DNA from: Lactiplantibacillus pingfangensis
GTDB taxonomy: Bacteria > Bacillota > Bacilli > Lactobacillales > Lactobacillaceae
DNA: 64,000 bases
Reading direction: 5' to 3'
Assembly (NCBI RefSeq): GCF_005404945.1
Contig: NZ_BJDG01000004.1
Span: 82,546-146,545 of the forward strand
Part shown: positions 53,966 to 62,475 of the stretch, piece after piece
How positions within the stretch are numbered: position 1 is the first letter of the stretch
How the letters are laid out: the number at the start of each line of letters is the position of its first letter
Position numbers and translations under genes: made by a program
The notes under the pieces: model-generated
The model's database searches: none
What the model was told of the DNA's origin: nothing
Seen by the model: only the letters and a program-made list of their open reading frames with translations

Positions 53966-54092
53966 AAGACAGTCCTCCATTTCGTAACTGTTAGCTCAGC
54001 TAACTTTCAAATTGACTTAATCTTACAACTTAATGCTAGTCATACTATCCAGCAACACTTCCTTAAAAATCAGCTTAATGATTAATTAACGA

Positions 54093-54526
54093 TTGCAAGT
54101 ACAAAAACAGGACAATATCAGCAACGTTCTTCTTAAACTAAACTCGCGGTGAGCGCTCCGTCAGTCAGAATCGTTGTGCTATGGTGGGACAGCTCCAGCC
54201 AAAGTACGGTCTGGAACTTCGATTCAAAGCCGATAACCCACGTCTTTGAATCGCCCGTAAGATTAGGCGGCCTAAAACGCCGACCAATCTTACCGACACA
54301 GCACATCGACTCTGCCTATCTCCGCTAAGCTTAATTTTCTGAAGGTTGGGACTGATCACATCGGTCGTGACGGTGGCGTTACATCGGCTGCTTTTTGCCG
54401 ACGTTACCCCACGGACGGTCCGGGACACTTGCGCTTTTTGCAAGCGTTCCGGGCGAGGGCCAAGACGTCCTTGGCTTGGACCGGTCCCACGACCGCATGT
54501 GAGCAATTCCAACCGGAAGTGACAAC
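54093..54526 (-). repeat. Structured intergenic repeat, copy 2 (full length)
   Basis: Nearly the same length and module order as copy 1, with hairpins GATTCAAAG/CTTTGAATC, GTAAGATT/AATCTTAC, the GTGGCGT hairpin, and the CTTGC/GCAAG hairpin. The domain II outer stem reads GATCACAT/ATGTGAGC here against GATAACAT/ATGTTATC in copy 1: one pair changed together from A-T to C-G. It lies 72 nt past the stop of the minus-strand flavodoxin gene. Confidence 0.8.
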
Positions 54527-54597
54527 TACTGACAAATCTGTATAGCCTGCTTATTGACACGATGGGAAATCGCTCGCAAATCCTAAAATATGACGAC

Positions 54598-55209
54598 TTA
54601 TTTAGCCAACTGATGCTTTTTTAAATAGGCCGTAATCGTCCCGGTTTCATTGGCCCGGAAACCCGTCTGTAAAGTTGCGCCAGTTCCTTTTGCCATCTTT
54701 TTCAAATAAGGCGTGCTCTCGCTGATTTCGCTGCTAGCGCTGGTTGTAAATGGCACAATTGTTTTGTTGGTTAATTTTGCGGTCTCAAAGAACGAATTAA
54801 TAAACATCGGTGGCCGATGGAACCAAGTGGGAAAGCCGAGCAAGATCGTGTCATATTTCGTTAAATCGGGTAGATTGGTAATTTTGGGACGAGCGTTGAC
54901 ATCAATTTGATGTTGGGCAAAAGCACCCAGTTTGTTGTAACTAGTCGGATAAGTTGGATTGAACGTCATTTCAACAAGATCCGCACCAGTTTGCTTCTGA
55001 ATTTCCTTAGCAGCCGTCTTGGTCGTGCCAGAATTTGAATAGTAGAGAATTAACATTTTATGATTGGTGGTACTTTGATGACTCGTCTTTTTGACCGTAT
55101 CGCTTGAACCGGTTGCTTGAGTTGACTTGCTTGTTTGCATGAAGTAAAACCCTCCTCCAAAAATGATCACTAATACGGCAATGATTAACACAACTGGACG
55201 CCTTTTCAT
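54598..55209 (-). CDS. Membrane-anchored flavodoxin (extracytoplasmic)
   Basis: About 203 residues. Basic N-terminus, one helix (about 6-24), a Ser/Thr/Gln-rich linker (about 25-50) and a flavodoxin domain (YYSNSGTTKTAA, GFPTWFHRPPMF, FTTSASSEISESTPYL). The topology places the flavin domain outside the membrane, which is unusual for a flavodoxin. ATG 55209 has GAGGG 8 nt upstream. It sits behind MerR-type promoter 2 and is related to the cytoplasmic flavodoxin at 50263. Partner unknown; extracellular electron transfer is a speculation. Confidence 0.82.
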   Translation of the reverse strand: MKRRPVVLIIAVLVIIFGGGFYFMQTSKSTQATGSSDTVKKTSHQSTTNHKMLILYYSNSGTTKTAAKEIQKQTGADLVEMTFNPTYPTSYNKLGAFAQHQIDVNARPKITNLPDLTKYDTILLGFPTWFHRPPMFINSFFETAKLTNKTIVPFTTSASSEISESTPYLKKMAKGTGATLQTGFRANETGTITAYLKKHQLAK

Positions 55210-55254
55210 CCTTTGATCCCTCACTTTTTTGTTTGCTTGTTCTCAACAAAGTTC

Positions 55255-55285
55255 ATCCTAAACCATGAAGCTCACTTCATAGCAA
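55255..55285 (-). promoter_or_regulatory. MerR-type promoter/operator 2 (anchored flavodoxin)
   Basis: -35 TTGCTA (55280-55285), 19-nt spacer with the GAAGTgagCTTC palindrome, -10 TAGGAT (55255-55260). Same layout as promoter 1. Confidence 0.82.
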
Positions 55286-55326
55286 GGCCTTTTTTAAAAT
55301 ATTTTTATTTTTCTCAAAAAGGCAAC

Positions 55327-55760
55327 TTAATCTAGGCTTTTCACGACTTTTGCCGGAACACCCACGGCCAAACTATTAGCTGGAATATCATGAGTCACCA
55401 CGGCACCAGCACCGATAATGGCATTTTCACCAATCGGCACCCCCGGTAACACGGTGACACGTGCGCCAAGCCAAGCATTCTGTTTGATATGAATCTCTTT
55501 CGTATGGATGGTGCGTAAATTTTTAGGCTCATGATTGACCGTAAATAATCCTACCCCGGGTCCCATCATGACACCGTCATCTGACCCGGCATTAGCTCAT
55601 TTTCCAGTGCCAACAATTTAGCCTTCTCATGTGGATTCGTGTGATTAATCCGAAATTGACACTCATCAGAACGATCAATCTCGGCATGGACTTCCTGTCG
55701 ATAAGCTTCGCCACGAGTGTCATAAGCCTGCCCATTTCTAAGTGCTTCAAATATTGTCAT
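55327..55760 (-). pseudogene. Broken maltose/galactoside O-acetyltransferase
   Basis: Two pieces in different frames. The N-terminal piece (55566-55760, 64 residues) has the Maa N-terminal domain (NGQAYDTRGEAYRQEV, INHTNPHEKAKLL); the C-terminal piece (55327-55569, 80 residues) has left-handed beta-helix hexapeptides (NAWLGARVTVLPGV, AIIGAGAVVTHDI). About 40-50 residues of the middle are missing and the junction is out of frame at GTGTCATGATGGG (about 55562-55574). It is preceded by MerR-type promoter 3, so it probably once belonged to that regulon. Confidence 0.85.
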
Positions 55761-55808
55761 ATTGCGACACCTTGCCTTCCTAAATGGTCTCTTTCAGTCA
55801 TTGCTAGT

Positions 55809-55839
55809 CCCATAAACCATGAAGTGAACTCAATAGCAA
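55809..55839 (-). promoter_or_regulatory. MerR-type promoter/operator 3 (acetyltransferase relic)
   Basis: -35 TTGCTA (55834-55839), 19-nt spacer with GAGTTCACTTCATGG, -10 TATGGG (55809-55814). Half of the palindrome is degraded (TTGAG for TGAAG), in keeping with decay of the gene it drives. Confidence 0.75.
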
Positions 55840-55852
55840 GCGTTAGGTCACA

Positions 55853-55889
55853 AAAAAACTCGCAACCCGTCGCTGGAATTGCAAGTTTT
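55853..55889 (-). terminator. Terminator of the glycosyltransferase gene
   Basis: 9-bp stem AACTTGCAA/TTGCGAGTT (one G-T) followed by T7 on the minus strand, 25 nt past the stop of the gene ending at 55914. Confidence 0.85.
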
Positions 55890-55913
55890 CTCAAATCAGA
55901 TTTTTCTGAGTCA

Positions 55914-56858
55914 CTACTTCTCGGTCTTACTAATATAAATTGGGCGGTGTTTCGTTTCCAAGTAAGCCTTGCTGATATACTTGCCGACAATACCCAAGCA
56001 GAATAACTGCAACCCACCGAGCATTAACATGATCGTCACCATTGAGGGCCAGCCGACAGTTGGATTGCCGAAAATTAATGCCCGCACAACGATGAAAATC
56101 ATTGCCAGGACCGCAATGATAAATGAGGCCAACCCGAAAAACGATGCCAACGCGAGTGGCTTGTCCGAGAAGTTAATAATGCCATCAATCGAGTAGCTCA
56201 CTAAGTCGAGAAATGACCAGTGTGTGTGGCCTGCTGCTCGATCCTGATTCTCGTAACTCAAATACTTAGTCTTGAAGCCGACCCAACTGAACAAACCTTT
56301 AGAAAAACGGTTATATTCTGGCAAGTTTAAAACGGCATCCACAACTTGGCGCGTCATCAGCCGATAATCTCGGGCACCACGTTCGATTTTTGTATCTGAT
56401 ATCGCATTGATAAATCCATAAAACGCGTTTGAAAAGAACGACCGAATGACCGGTTCCCCTTTTCGATCCGTCCGCTTGGTTCCAACGACATCATAATGTT
56501 CTTCTAAAATACCACTGATCATTTGTGGTAATAAGGTCGGTGGATCTTGCAAATCCACATACATCACCGCAACTAGATCGCCAGTCGCGTGTTGAAGTCC
56601 TGCATATAACGCCGCTTCCTTACCAAAGTTTCTAGAAAATGACACATAATGGACTTGATCCAAATCTTGCTGCGCTAATTGTTGAAAGGCCGCCAAAGTG
56701 TTATCAGTCGACCCATCATCAATAAACCAATATTCCAATCCATACTGTGGCCAAATTGGCACAATCTTGGTTTCGTAGACTTTCTGGACTGCCTCATAAA
56801 ATAATTGAATTAACTCTTGTTCGTTATAACATGGCACAATAATTGAAATTTTTTTCAT
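55914..56858 (-). CDS. GT2 glycosyltransferase, polyprenyl-phosphate type (GtrB-like)
   Basis: 314 residues. N-terminal GT2 domain (IIVPCYNEQEL, FIDDGSTDNT, DLQDPP) and two C-terminal membrane helices (about 228-300), as in GtrB/DPM1-like enzymes that move glucose or another sugar from a nucleotide to undecaprenyl phosphate. Similar in design to the enzyme at 61155. It would feed a flippase and a GT-C transferase that decorates teichoic acid or polysaccharide. Good AAGAAG site. Confidence 0.9.
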   Translation of the reverse strand: MKKISIIVPCYNEQELIQLFYEAVQKVYETKIVPIWPQYGLEYWFIDDGSTDNTLAAFQQLAQQDLDQVHYVSFSRNFGKEAALYAGLQHATGDLVAVMYVDLQDPPTLLPQMISGILEEHYDVVGTKRTDRKGEPVIRSFFSNAFYGFINAISDTKIERGARDYRLMTRQVVDAVLNLPEYNRFSKGLFSWVGFKTKYLSYENQDRAAGHTHWSFLDLVSYSIDGIINFSDKPLALASFFGLASFIIAVLAMIFIVVRALIFGNPTVGWPSMVTIMLMLGGLQLFCLGIVGKYISKAYLETKHRPIYISKTEK

Positions 56859-56914
56859 GCAGATTAACTTCTTTCATCCAACTCAGCTGATTGCCTGCTG
56901 AATTTTTCTCATCA

Positions 56915-57580
56915 TTAGCGGTTAGTTGTCCGCCGTTGATTTAATTTTGTGAGTAGCTGTGGTTCCCACCGACAAAACCAGGCCTTGGCCTGATACCAAC
57001 AACCTTCTGCTAACAACCAACTACCAGCAACATCGGAAGTGTAATGGTCGCGTAAATAGACCCGTGAAATCATGACCAATAAAATCCAAACAATCCCTAA
57101 AACGATCAGTCCTGCTCGCAATGGTCGTGAGGCTATGAATTGTAACCCAAGTGATAAGACGATCGTGACGAGTAACACGGTGCCAAAGACATGGCCACTT
57201 GGGAAACTATAACCCGTATCTGCGACCAGCTGGTTACTTGGGCGTAGTCGCGCCACTAAATATTTAATCCCTAGTGCGAGAGCATCCCCACCGATAAATG
57301 TCGTGATGGCAAATAGTCCAAGGAGCCGATAATGCTTTAAGTAGAGAAAGCCACTAAAAACGACCATCAGTAATACGGTCACCGCGGGACTGGCTAAAGT
57401 GGCAATGCCACTAAAAAAGGCAGTTACACCGGCACCATCTAAATTGGCTAGCCATTGAAAGCCTTGATCATCAATACTTTGAATACTGCTGGCATTCATT
57501 TTAACGAGAATGGCTAAAATCGCAAAAACACCTAAAAACAACCAAGCCAAACCATGTTCATTACCTTTTCGCTTTAACAT
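56915..57580 (-). CDS. PAP2-family membrane phosphatase
   Basis: 221 residues with six membrane helices. PAP2 motifs KYLVARLRPSN (motif 1), SFPSGHVFG (motif 2) and SRVYLRDHYTSDV (motif 3) are intact. It dephosphorylates undecaprenyl pyrophosphate or lipid phosphates outside the membrane, so could recycle lipid carrier used by the neighbouring glycosyltransferases. Gap of 56 nt to the GT2 gene and 36 nt to dedA suggests one operon. Confidence 0.9.
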   Translation of the reverse strand: MLKRKGNEHGLAWLFLGVFAILAILVKMNASSIQSIDDQGFQWLANLDGAGVTAFFSGIATLASPAVTVLLMVVFSGFLYLKHYRLLGLFAITTFIGGDALALGIKYLVARLRPSNQLVADTGYSFPSGHVFGTVLLVTIVLSLGLQFIASRPLRAGLIVLGIVWILLVMISRVYLRDHYTSDVAGSWLLAEGCWYQAKAWFCRWEPQLLTKLNQRRTTNR

Positions 57581-57616
57581 AAAAATCCTCCTGTTGTGAC
57601 CGACAAGTTAAACTCA

Positions 57617-58252
57617 TTAAACGCGGCGCGCTTTTAACAGTTTCAGCGCCATTGGGATGAGTGAAATCAAGACCACACTCATCATCATTAATTCGAAATG
57701 CTGTTGCACAATTGAAATATTGCCAAATAAGTATCCGGTTCCTAAGGTGACCAGAATCCAACTCACCGCACCAAGACAGTTAAAAATCGCAAAACTGCGG
57801 TAGCGCATTCCGGTCATTCCGGCGGTAAAAGGAACTAAGGTCCGCACAACTGGTACGAAACGCCCTAAGAAAATGGCGGCTGGACCATGCTTCTCAAAGA
57901 ACTGTTCTGTCATCTGTAATCGGCTTGGTTTGAAAAGTCGTTTCAAGAGACGATTATTCAAGAGTCGGTGACCATACCGCTTACCAAGCTCAAAATTACA
58001 GCCATCACCTAAAATGGCGGCCAAGATTAACATGACGACCAGCAAGCCAATATTTAGGCCAGAACCAGACATCGCCGCGAGTGACCCCGATAGAAACAAC
58101 ATCGAATCACCTGGTAAAAATGGAAAAACAACCAGACCGGTTTCAATGAAAATCAACCCAAACAGGCCGATATAGATCCAATGACCAAAACTCGCCATCA
58201 GTTGGGGTAATAGTAAATTAATATGAAACAAACTCGCTAGTAATATCGTCAT
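57617..58252 (-). CDS. DedA-family membrane protein
   Basis: About 211 residues from ATG 58252 (GAGGTG 6 nt upstream); the ATG at 58300 has no site. The DedA signature FLPGDSMLFLSG, with FxGRFxPxxRxxxPFxAG (FLGRFVPVVRTLVPFTAG), is present. Members flip undecaprenyl phosphate or act in membrane homeostasis. First gene of the dedA-pap2-gt2 run, which is a coherent lipid-carrier unit. Confidence 0.9.
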   Translation of the reverse strand: MTILLASLFHINLLLPQLMASFGHWIYIGLFGLIFIETGLVVFPFLPGDSMLFLSGSLAAMSGSGLNIGLLVVMLILAAILGDGCNFELGKRYGHRLLNNRLLKRLFKPSRLQMTEQFFEKHGPAAIFLGRFVPVVRTLVPFTAGMTGMRYRSFAIFNCLGAVSWILVTLGTGYLFGNISIVQQHFELMMMSVVLISLIPMALKLLKARRV

Positions 58253-58471
58253 CTTGAACACCTCACTTAACATGGTCTTAGCATACTTGCTCTTGTGCAA
58301 GTATTCCCCTTAGGACAAATGAACAACTCCTGAAATTTTCTCAGAATTGCGATCAGAGCCTGATAACAACAGGGTTTATATTATTAAATTAGTGAAATTA
58401 TTTATTAAAAAATGTTTGAGCTAAACTATCATCATCGTGCTGACTACTAATATTTAGCGGTTCGGTTAAAA

Positions 58472-58660
58472 GTTGCAATCATAAAAAAATGTGAACAAGA
58501 CCATATCAACAACGGTCGCTCCTAGACTAGAATCGTGGTGAGCGCTCCGACAGTCAGAATCGTTGTGCCATGCGGGACAGTCCCAGCCAAAGAACGGTCT
58601 GGAACTTCGGCACAACGGTTCTACCTGTTTCCGCGAAGCTTGATGGTCACAACTGAAATA
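58472..58660 (-). repeat. Structured intergenic repeat, head half (modules missing)
   Basis: Aligns to the left half of copies 1 and 2 (CCGACAGTCAGAATCG, GGACAGTCCCAGCCAAAG, GGTCTGGAACTTC) but goes straight from there to GGCACAACGGTT, lacking the two internal hairpins GATTCAAAG and GTAAGATT. The domain I outer stem is kept. A further fragment follows at 58838. Confidence 0.75.
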
Positions 58661-58673
58661 CGATCAAAATAAA

Positions 58674-58712
58674 AAGACAACGTTCGTTTTTTCAACTGAA
58701 CGTTGTCTATTT
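58674..58712. terminator. Terminator in the repeat-rich gap
   Basis: 13-bp stem AGACAACGTTC with GAACGTTGTCT, T-rich loop and tail. Between 58716 and 58837 I see no gene or repeat unit. Confidence 0.8.
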
Positions 58713-58837
58713 ATTAATCTGCCAAATTCGAAAGCGAAACCATGGCTATCAATCCGACTGTATTGAGACTGTTTGGTATCATTATTAAAAACGAAAGGCT
58801 GCTAGCAACCTTAAGAACAATCTGTGACATAGCATAA

Positions 58838-59074
58838 CGGCTCCAAGTATCTCCCCCAATCCTAGTTAGCTGTAGGTTGGGACTGCTAATATCGGTCGTG
58901 ATGGTGGCGTTTAATCGGCCGATTTTGCCGATTTTGCCGATTTTGCCGATTTTACACCACGGACCGTCCGAGACACTTGCGACTTTTGCAAGGGTTTCGG
59001 GCGAGGACCAAGACGTGCTTGGCTTGGGCCGGTCCCACGGCCGCATGTTAGCAGTTCTAACCGGAAGCGGCAAT
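58838..59074 (-). repeat. Structured intergenic repeat, tail half with 9-bp tandem array
   Basis: Carries domain II: the outer stem GCTAATAT/ATGTTAGC (paired like copy 1 with a changed A-T to C-G pair), GTCCGAGACACTTGCGAC and GGTCCCACGGCCGCATG. Inside the GTGGCGT hairpin the loop is expanded to GATTTTGCC tandem units (58921-58947 plus a partial), not seen in copies 1 and 2. It ends 8 nt before the stop of the GT-C gene. Confidence 0.78.
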
Positions 59075-59082
59075 TTTACCGC

Positions 59083-61152
59083 CTAACCTTTAGCCAACTT
59101 GACCTCACCGTTAATTCGTAGCGGCTGATCAACTGGGATTAACCAGATGGCAAGTAAAACTGGTAACAGCAGACCACCGACCATGATGACACTGGTCCGA
59201 CTACTAGTTAACGGCCGGTCTAATGCGGTTCGACTCAAGCGATATTGCAGATAAGGCTGCGACTGTGTGGTCACTTGTCCCGTTTCCGGACTATATAACG
59301 ACCGGATTCCACCATAAGCCACCGTCTTCTGACCAATATTTTTAATGGTCAGCTTTAATGAGCGCGCTTCAGTCAAAGGATAATGCAATAGCGTGAGTGC
59401 TTTGGGACTGTCCTGCCAGACTTTGAGACGGCGGGTGCCAGCTTGCAACGTCACGGCCACCCGTCCCAGTTGTCCAAGTGGGCTCAATCTGAGCGTCTCA
59501 CTCGCGCCACTAGTCGGCATTGTTGTGGTCACCGTTTGACCCGCACCCAATGATAATCTGGTCGTTTGCACGTATGAGCCATCACCTTGTAAGCCGACAA
59601 CCGGATTAGCAAGAAGCGTTGCCTGACTCGTTTGCCACAAGCTCACTAAACTGAACCCCGCTAAAACAACCGCAAACCAGCTCACTAACCAACGCGATGC
59701 AGCTGGCCAACGAAGTTTCGGCAACCGCGCTTCACCACTAGCCGCCAATAAAAACAGCCCTGGCAACAGTGGCAACGCGTAGCGCCCTTCAACTTCCCAA
59801 AATAACACATGAAAAGTCATCAAGCCTAAAATCGTCAGCGCGACAAAAGTTGTTTGCCATTGACGTGATTTGAGCAACTGCCAGCCACCTTGAATTAGCG
59901 CCGCCAGATATAATCCCTGCGTGCCTAACACGACCCAGAATTGAATGGTGCGTTGATGACTCAAATACCAAGTTGGCGCGTGAGTCCATTGACTCGTTAA
60001 CTTAAAACTATCAAAGTTGCCGGTCGCCCAAAATACGCGAAACTTTTTGTAAAAATGAACGATTAGGCCACTGAGACCCATTGTTTGTAGCCGCTGTTTG
60101 ATCGTTTTTTGGGCCACCGTCTTTTTCGACTGGCTGGTCGTTTGCCGATTAATCAGCTGAAAATCCGCCGACTGATATTGCCCACTACTCTTAGGATTCA
60201 GGCTCATCATAATCCAGCTTTGAACGGGTAAGGCCGTTTGTGATTGTTTCTGATAGCCCGTTTGCCGTTGCCAACTCGTCATAACTGTAAACATGAGGGC
60301 TAAAGTTAATAGCAACGACAGCAACCAGCCACCAGCTTGACGACCACTTAAGCGCCGTTTGCGCCAAAGCACCACGGTCATTAAAACCACGGCGATCCAC
60401 AACACAATCAAATTAGATTTCATCATGACGCCAAAACCAATAACTAACCCGTTGATAGCAACTAAGGCCCAACGACGCCAACCTGGCAGTCGCAGGCTGG
60501 CGACCATCAAGGCTAAGCTATCAATCATTAATGGTAAAACTAAGCCATCCGTGTATTCAAAGACACCATAGGCATAAATTGGCATGCTAAGTAACCATAG
60601 GCCAGCGTAATATAAGCCGGCCGGATTCCAATGGCGACTGTTTTTCAATAACCAGAGACCACTCAGCAACCCTGTGTCAATCCAAAGAAACCGTAACACA
60701 TTTAAAACTGGCCAAGGATTATTAGTAAAAATTGAACTAACTTTGATAAACCCAGCTTCTAATAACACCTCATTCACGTTATTTGGATAAATCATGAAAT
60801 AATGTTGCCAGGTCTGTTTTCCTTGCGCAATCGCAATAGCCTGACTTCGCACAAAATAAGAATCGGCGCGGGCGGCATCAATAAAATTAAGGGCAACAAT
60901 CAGCTGCGTCACCGCAATCAACACTAGTACCCCGAGCAAGACGCGCCGATAAGTCACTGGCTGCCAGCGGCTAACCCACCAACGACCAGCATTCATGATT
61001 ACCAATAGTCCCAAAACTAACCCTAAAGTCACAGCGGGGCTGGCCCAATCCGGATCACCTAAAAAGTTAACCGGTTGCAACCAAGCCACTAATATCGCCC
61101 CGCCAAAGATCCCCACGGTCAGCCAGTTTAGTCCCTTCATCAGGCGCGACAT
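59083..61152 (-). CDS. GT-C-like polytopic membrane glycosyltransferase
   Basis: 689 residues with about twelve hydrophobic segments, then an extracellular C-terminal domain of about 170 residues and a last membrane helix. The first loop contains a short acidic patch (NFIDAARADSYFVRSQAIA) where GT-C enzymes keep a catalytic Asp/Glu. Such proteins take the sugar from a polyprenyl-phosphate carrier, matching the GT2 gene 2 nt upstream. Probably modifies a surface glycopolymer. I cannot name acceptor or sugar. Confidence 0.75.
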   Translation of the reverse strand: MSRLMKGLNWLTVGIFGGAILVAWLQPVNFLGDPDWASPAVTLGLVLGLLVIMNAGRWWVSRWQPVTYRRVLLGVLVLIAVTQLIVALNFIDAARADSYFVRSQAIAIAQGKQTWQHYFMIYPNNVNEVLLEAGFIKVSSIFTNNPWPVLNVLRFLWIDTGLLSGLWLLKNSRHWNPAGLYYAGLWLLSMPIYAYGVFEYTDGLVLPLMIDSLALMVASLRLPGWRRWALVAINGLVIGFGVMMKSNLIVLWIAVVLMTVVLWRKRRLSGRQAGGWLLSLLLTLALMFTVMTSWQRQTGYQKQSQTALPVQSWIMMSLNPKSSGQYQSADFQLINRQTTSQSKKTVAQKTIKQRLQTMGLSGLIVHFYKKFRVFWATGNFDSFKLTSQWTHAPTWYLSHQRTIQFWVVLGTQGLYLAALIQGGWQLLKSRQWQTTFVALTILGLMTFHVLFWEVEGRYALPLLPGLFLLAASGEARLPKLRWPAASRWLVSWFAVVLAGFSLVSLWQTSQATLLANPVVGLQGDGSYVQTTRLSLGAGQTVTTTMPTSGASETLRLSPLGQLGRVAVTLQAGTRRLKVWQDSPKALTLLHYPLTEARSLKLTIKNIGQKTVAYGGIRSLYSPETGQVTTQSQPYLQYRLSRTALDRPLTSSRTSVIMVGGLLLPVLLAIWLIPVDQPLRINGEVKLAKG

Positions 61153-61154
61153 GC

Positions 61155-62150
61155 TTACCGCTGCGCCTGTTTCTGATTTAAGACGGCTGGTTGCTGAGTC
61201 GCCGTATAATCATCAGTCTCAATAATATAACGTGGCCGGTGTTTCACTTCGGTAAAGATTTTACCGACATATTCGCCGACAATACTAATGCCAATCAGTT
61301 GCATGCCGCCTAAGAACCACAAGCTCGTCATCAGTGAAGACCAACCGGTGACTGCGGTTCCTAAGAATCCTTGGACTAAAGCAAACAACATCATTAACAA
61401 ACTGACACTACTAATAACAATTCCGACAGACAGAATCGCCTCGATTGGGGCAATTGAGAAAGAAGTAATGCCGTCCATGGCAAAAGCCATCATTTTACGG
61501 AACGGGTATTTGGACGTCCCGGCAAAGCGTGCTTTCCGTTGATAATAAAGTTTCGTCGTCGGAAAGCCTAATTGTGGAATAATGCCGCGTAAGAACAAGT
61601 TACTCTCGGAGTAAGCCATCAAAGCAGTCACGGCCCGTTGACTAAGCAATCGAAAATCGGCATGATCAGGCACTAATTGCACGCCAATTTTGCCCATCAG
61701 GCCATAGAAAGTTTCAGCGGTCCAACGCTTGAAATGAGAATCACTACTGCGATCATTGCGAACGCCTAAGACAATATCGCTACCAACTTTGAAGCGCGCA
61801 ACCATTTCTGGAATGATTGTTTGATCATCTTGCAAGTCAGCATCAATTGTAATCACAGCATCCGATGTCGCTGCGGCCGTTTTCATCCCAGCCATTAATG
61901 CATTTTGATGACCAAAATTGCGGCTAAACTTCAAGCCAGTAACTATCGTTGACTGCCGTTCTAAGCCTTGAATCAATGACCAAGTGTTATCTTTACTACC
62001 ATCATCGACGAATAGTAGCTTACTTTCAGCGTTTATTTGTTTTTTTTCAATAAGTTGCGTTAAAATGTCACCTAAAATTTGAGCTGATTTTGGTAAAACT
62101 TCTTCTTCGTTGTAACAAGGAACAATAATCGTTAATCTAGGATTACGCAT
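61155..62150 (-). CDS. GT2 glycosyltransferase, polyprenyl-phosphate type (CsbB-like)
   Basis: 331 residues. GT2 core (IIVPCYNEEEVL, FVDDGSKDNT, DADLQDDQ, QLVPDHADFRLLSQRAV) and two C-terminal membrane helices (about 235-300). Loads a sugar onto undecaprenyl phosphate; with the GT-C protein encoded immediately after (2-nt gap) forms the loading and transfer halves of a three-component surface glycosylation system. The flippase is not in view. Good AGGAGG site. Confidence 0.9.
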   Translation of the reverse strand: MRNPRLTIIVPCYNEEEVLPKSAQILGDILTQLIEKKQINAESKLLFVDDGSKDNTWSLIQGLERQSTIVTGLKFSRNFGHQNALMAGMKTAAATSDAVITIDADLQDDQTIIPEMVARFKVGSDIVLGVRNDRSSDSHFKRWTAETFYGLMGKIGVQLVPDHADFRLLSQRAVTALMAYSESNLFLRGIIPQLGFPTTKLYYQRKARFAGTSKYPFRKMMAFAMDGITSFSIAPIEAILSVGIVISSVSLLMMLFALVQGFLGTAVTGWSSLMTSLWFLGGMQLIGISIVGEYVGKIFTEVKHRPRYIIETDDYTATQQPAVLNQKQAQR

Positions 62151-62475
62151 CCGAAAGACCTCCTCTAATCGTGCAATTAATCGGCCACCACACGTGACCG
62201 GTTAAGATGAGGCTAGTATGGTCTGTCCACGGTAATTGAACTAGTTGGTTTTGCTGAGGGTTATCTGAATTTTTTTCAGATAAATTTCTGTTATCATGAC
62301 TTGCTCAGCCGAAGAAAGCTGGCTAAACTTACGCCTGCTTGGATTTTTATCCAAAGCTCAAAATTAAGTCAACGACCTAATTACGGTGTATGATTTAAAT
62401 AATTAATTAATTCTAAAGAAAGGCGGCGCTGAATCGGTTTTTACGGCCACTTCAACCTGCAAATAGTTAACTTAT
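62151..62475. other. Intergenic region, no gene seen
   Basis: 325 nt between divergent genes, so both promoters should be here. A TCTGAATTTTTTTCAGA hairpin (about 62265-62282) and a GGATTTTTATCC hairpin (about 62340-62352) are visible; no riboswitch or leader peptide recognised. Confidence 0.5.

Noticed and set aside
58714..59073. Open frame of 119 residues on the minus strand with a Lys-Ile-Gly repeat
   Set aside because: It is created by the 9-bp tandem array in the repeat; no start site and no homologous frame in other copies.
62296..62367. 23-codon open frame upstream of the histidine kinase
   Set aside because: No ribosome site and no unusual codon run or terminator after it.
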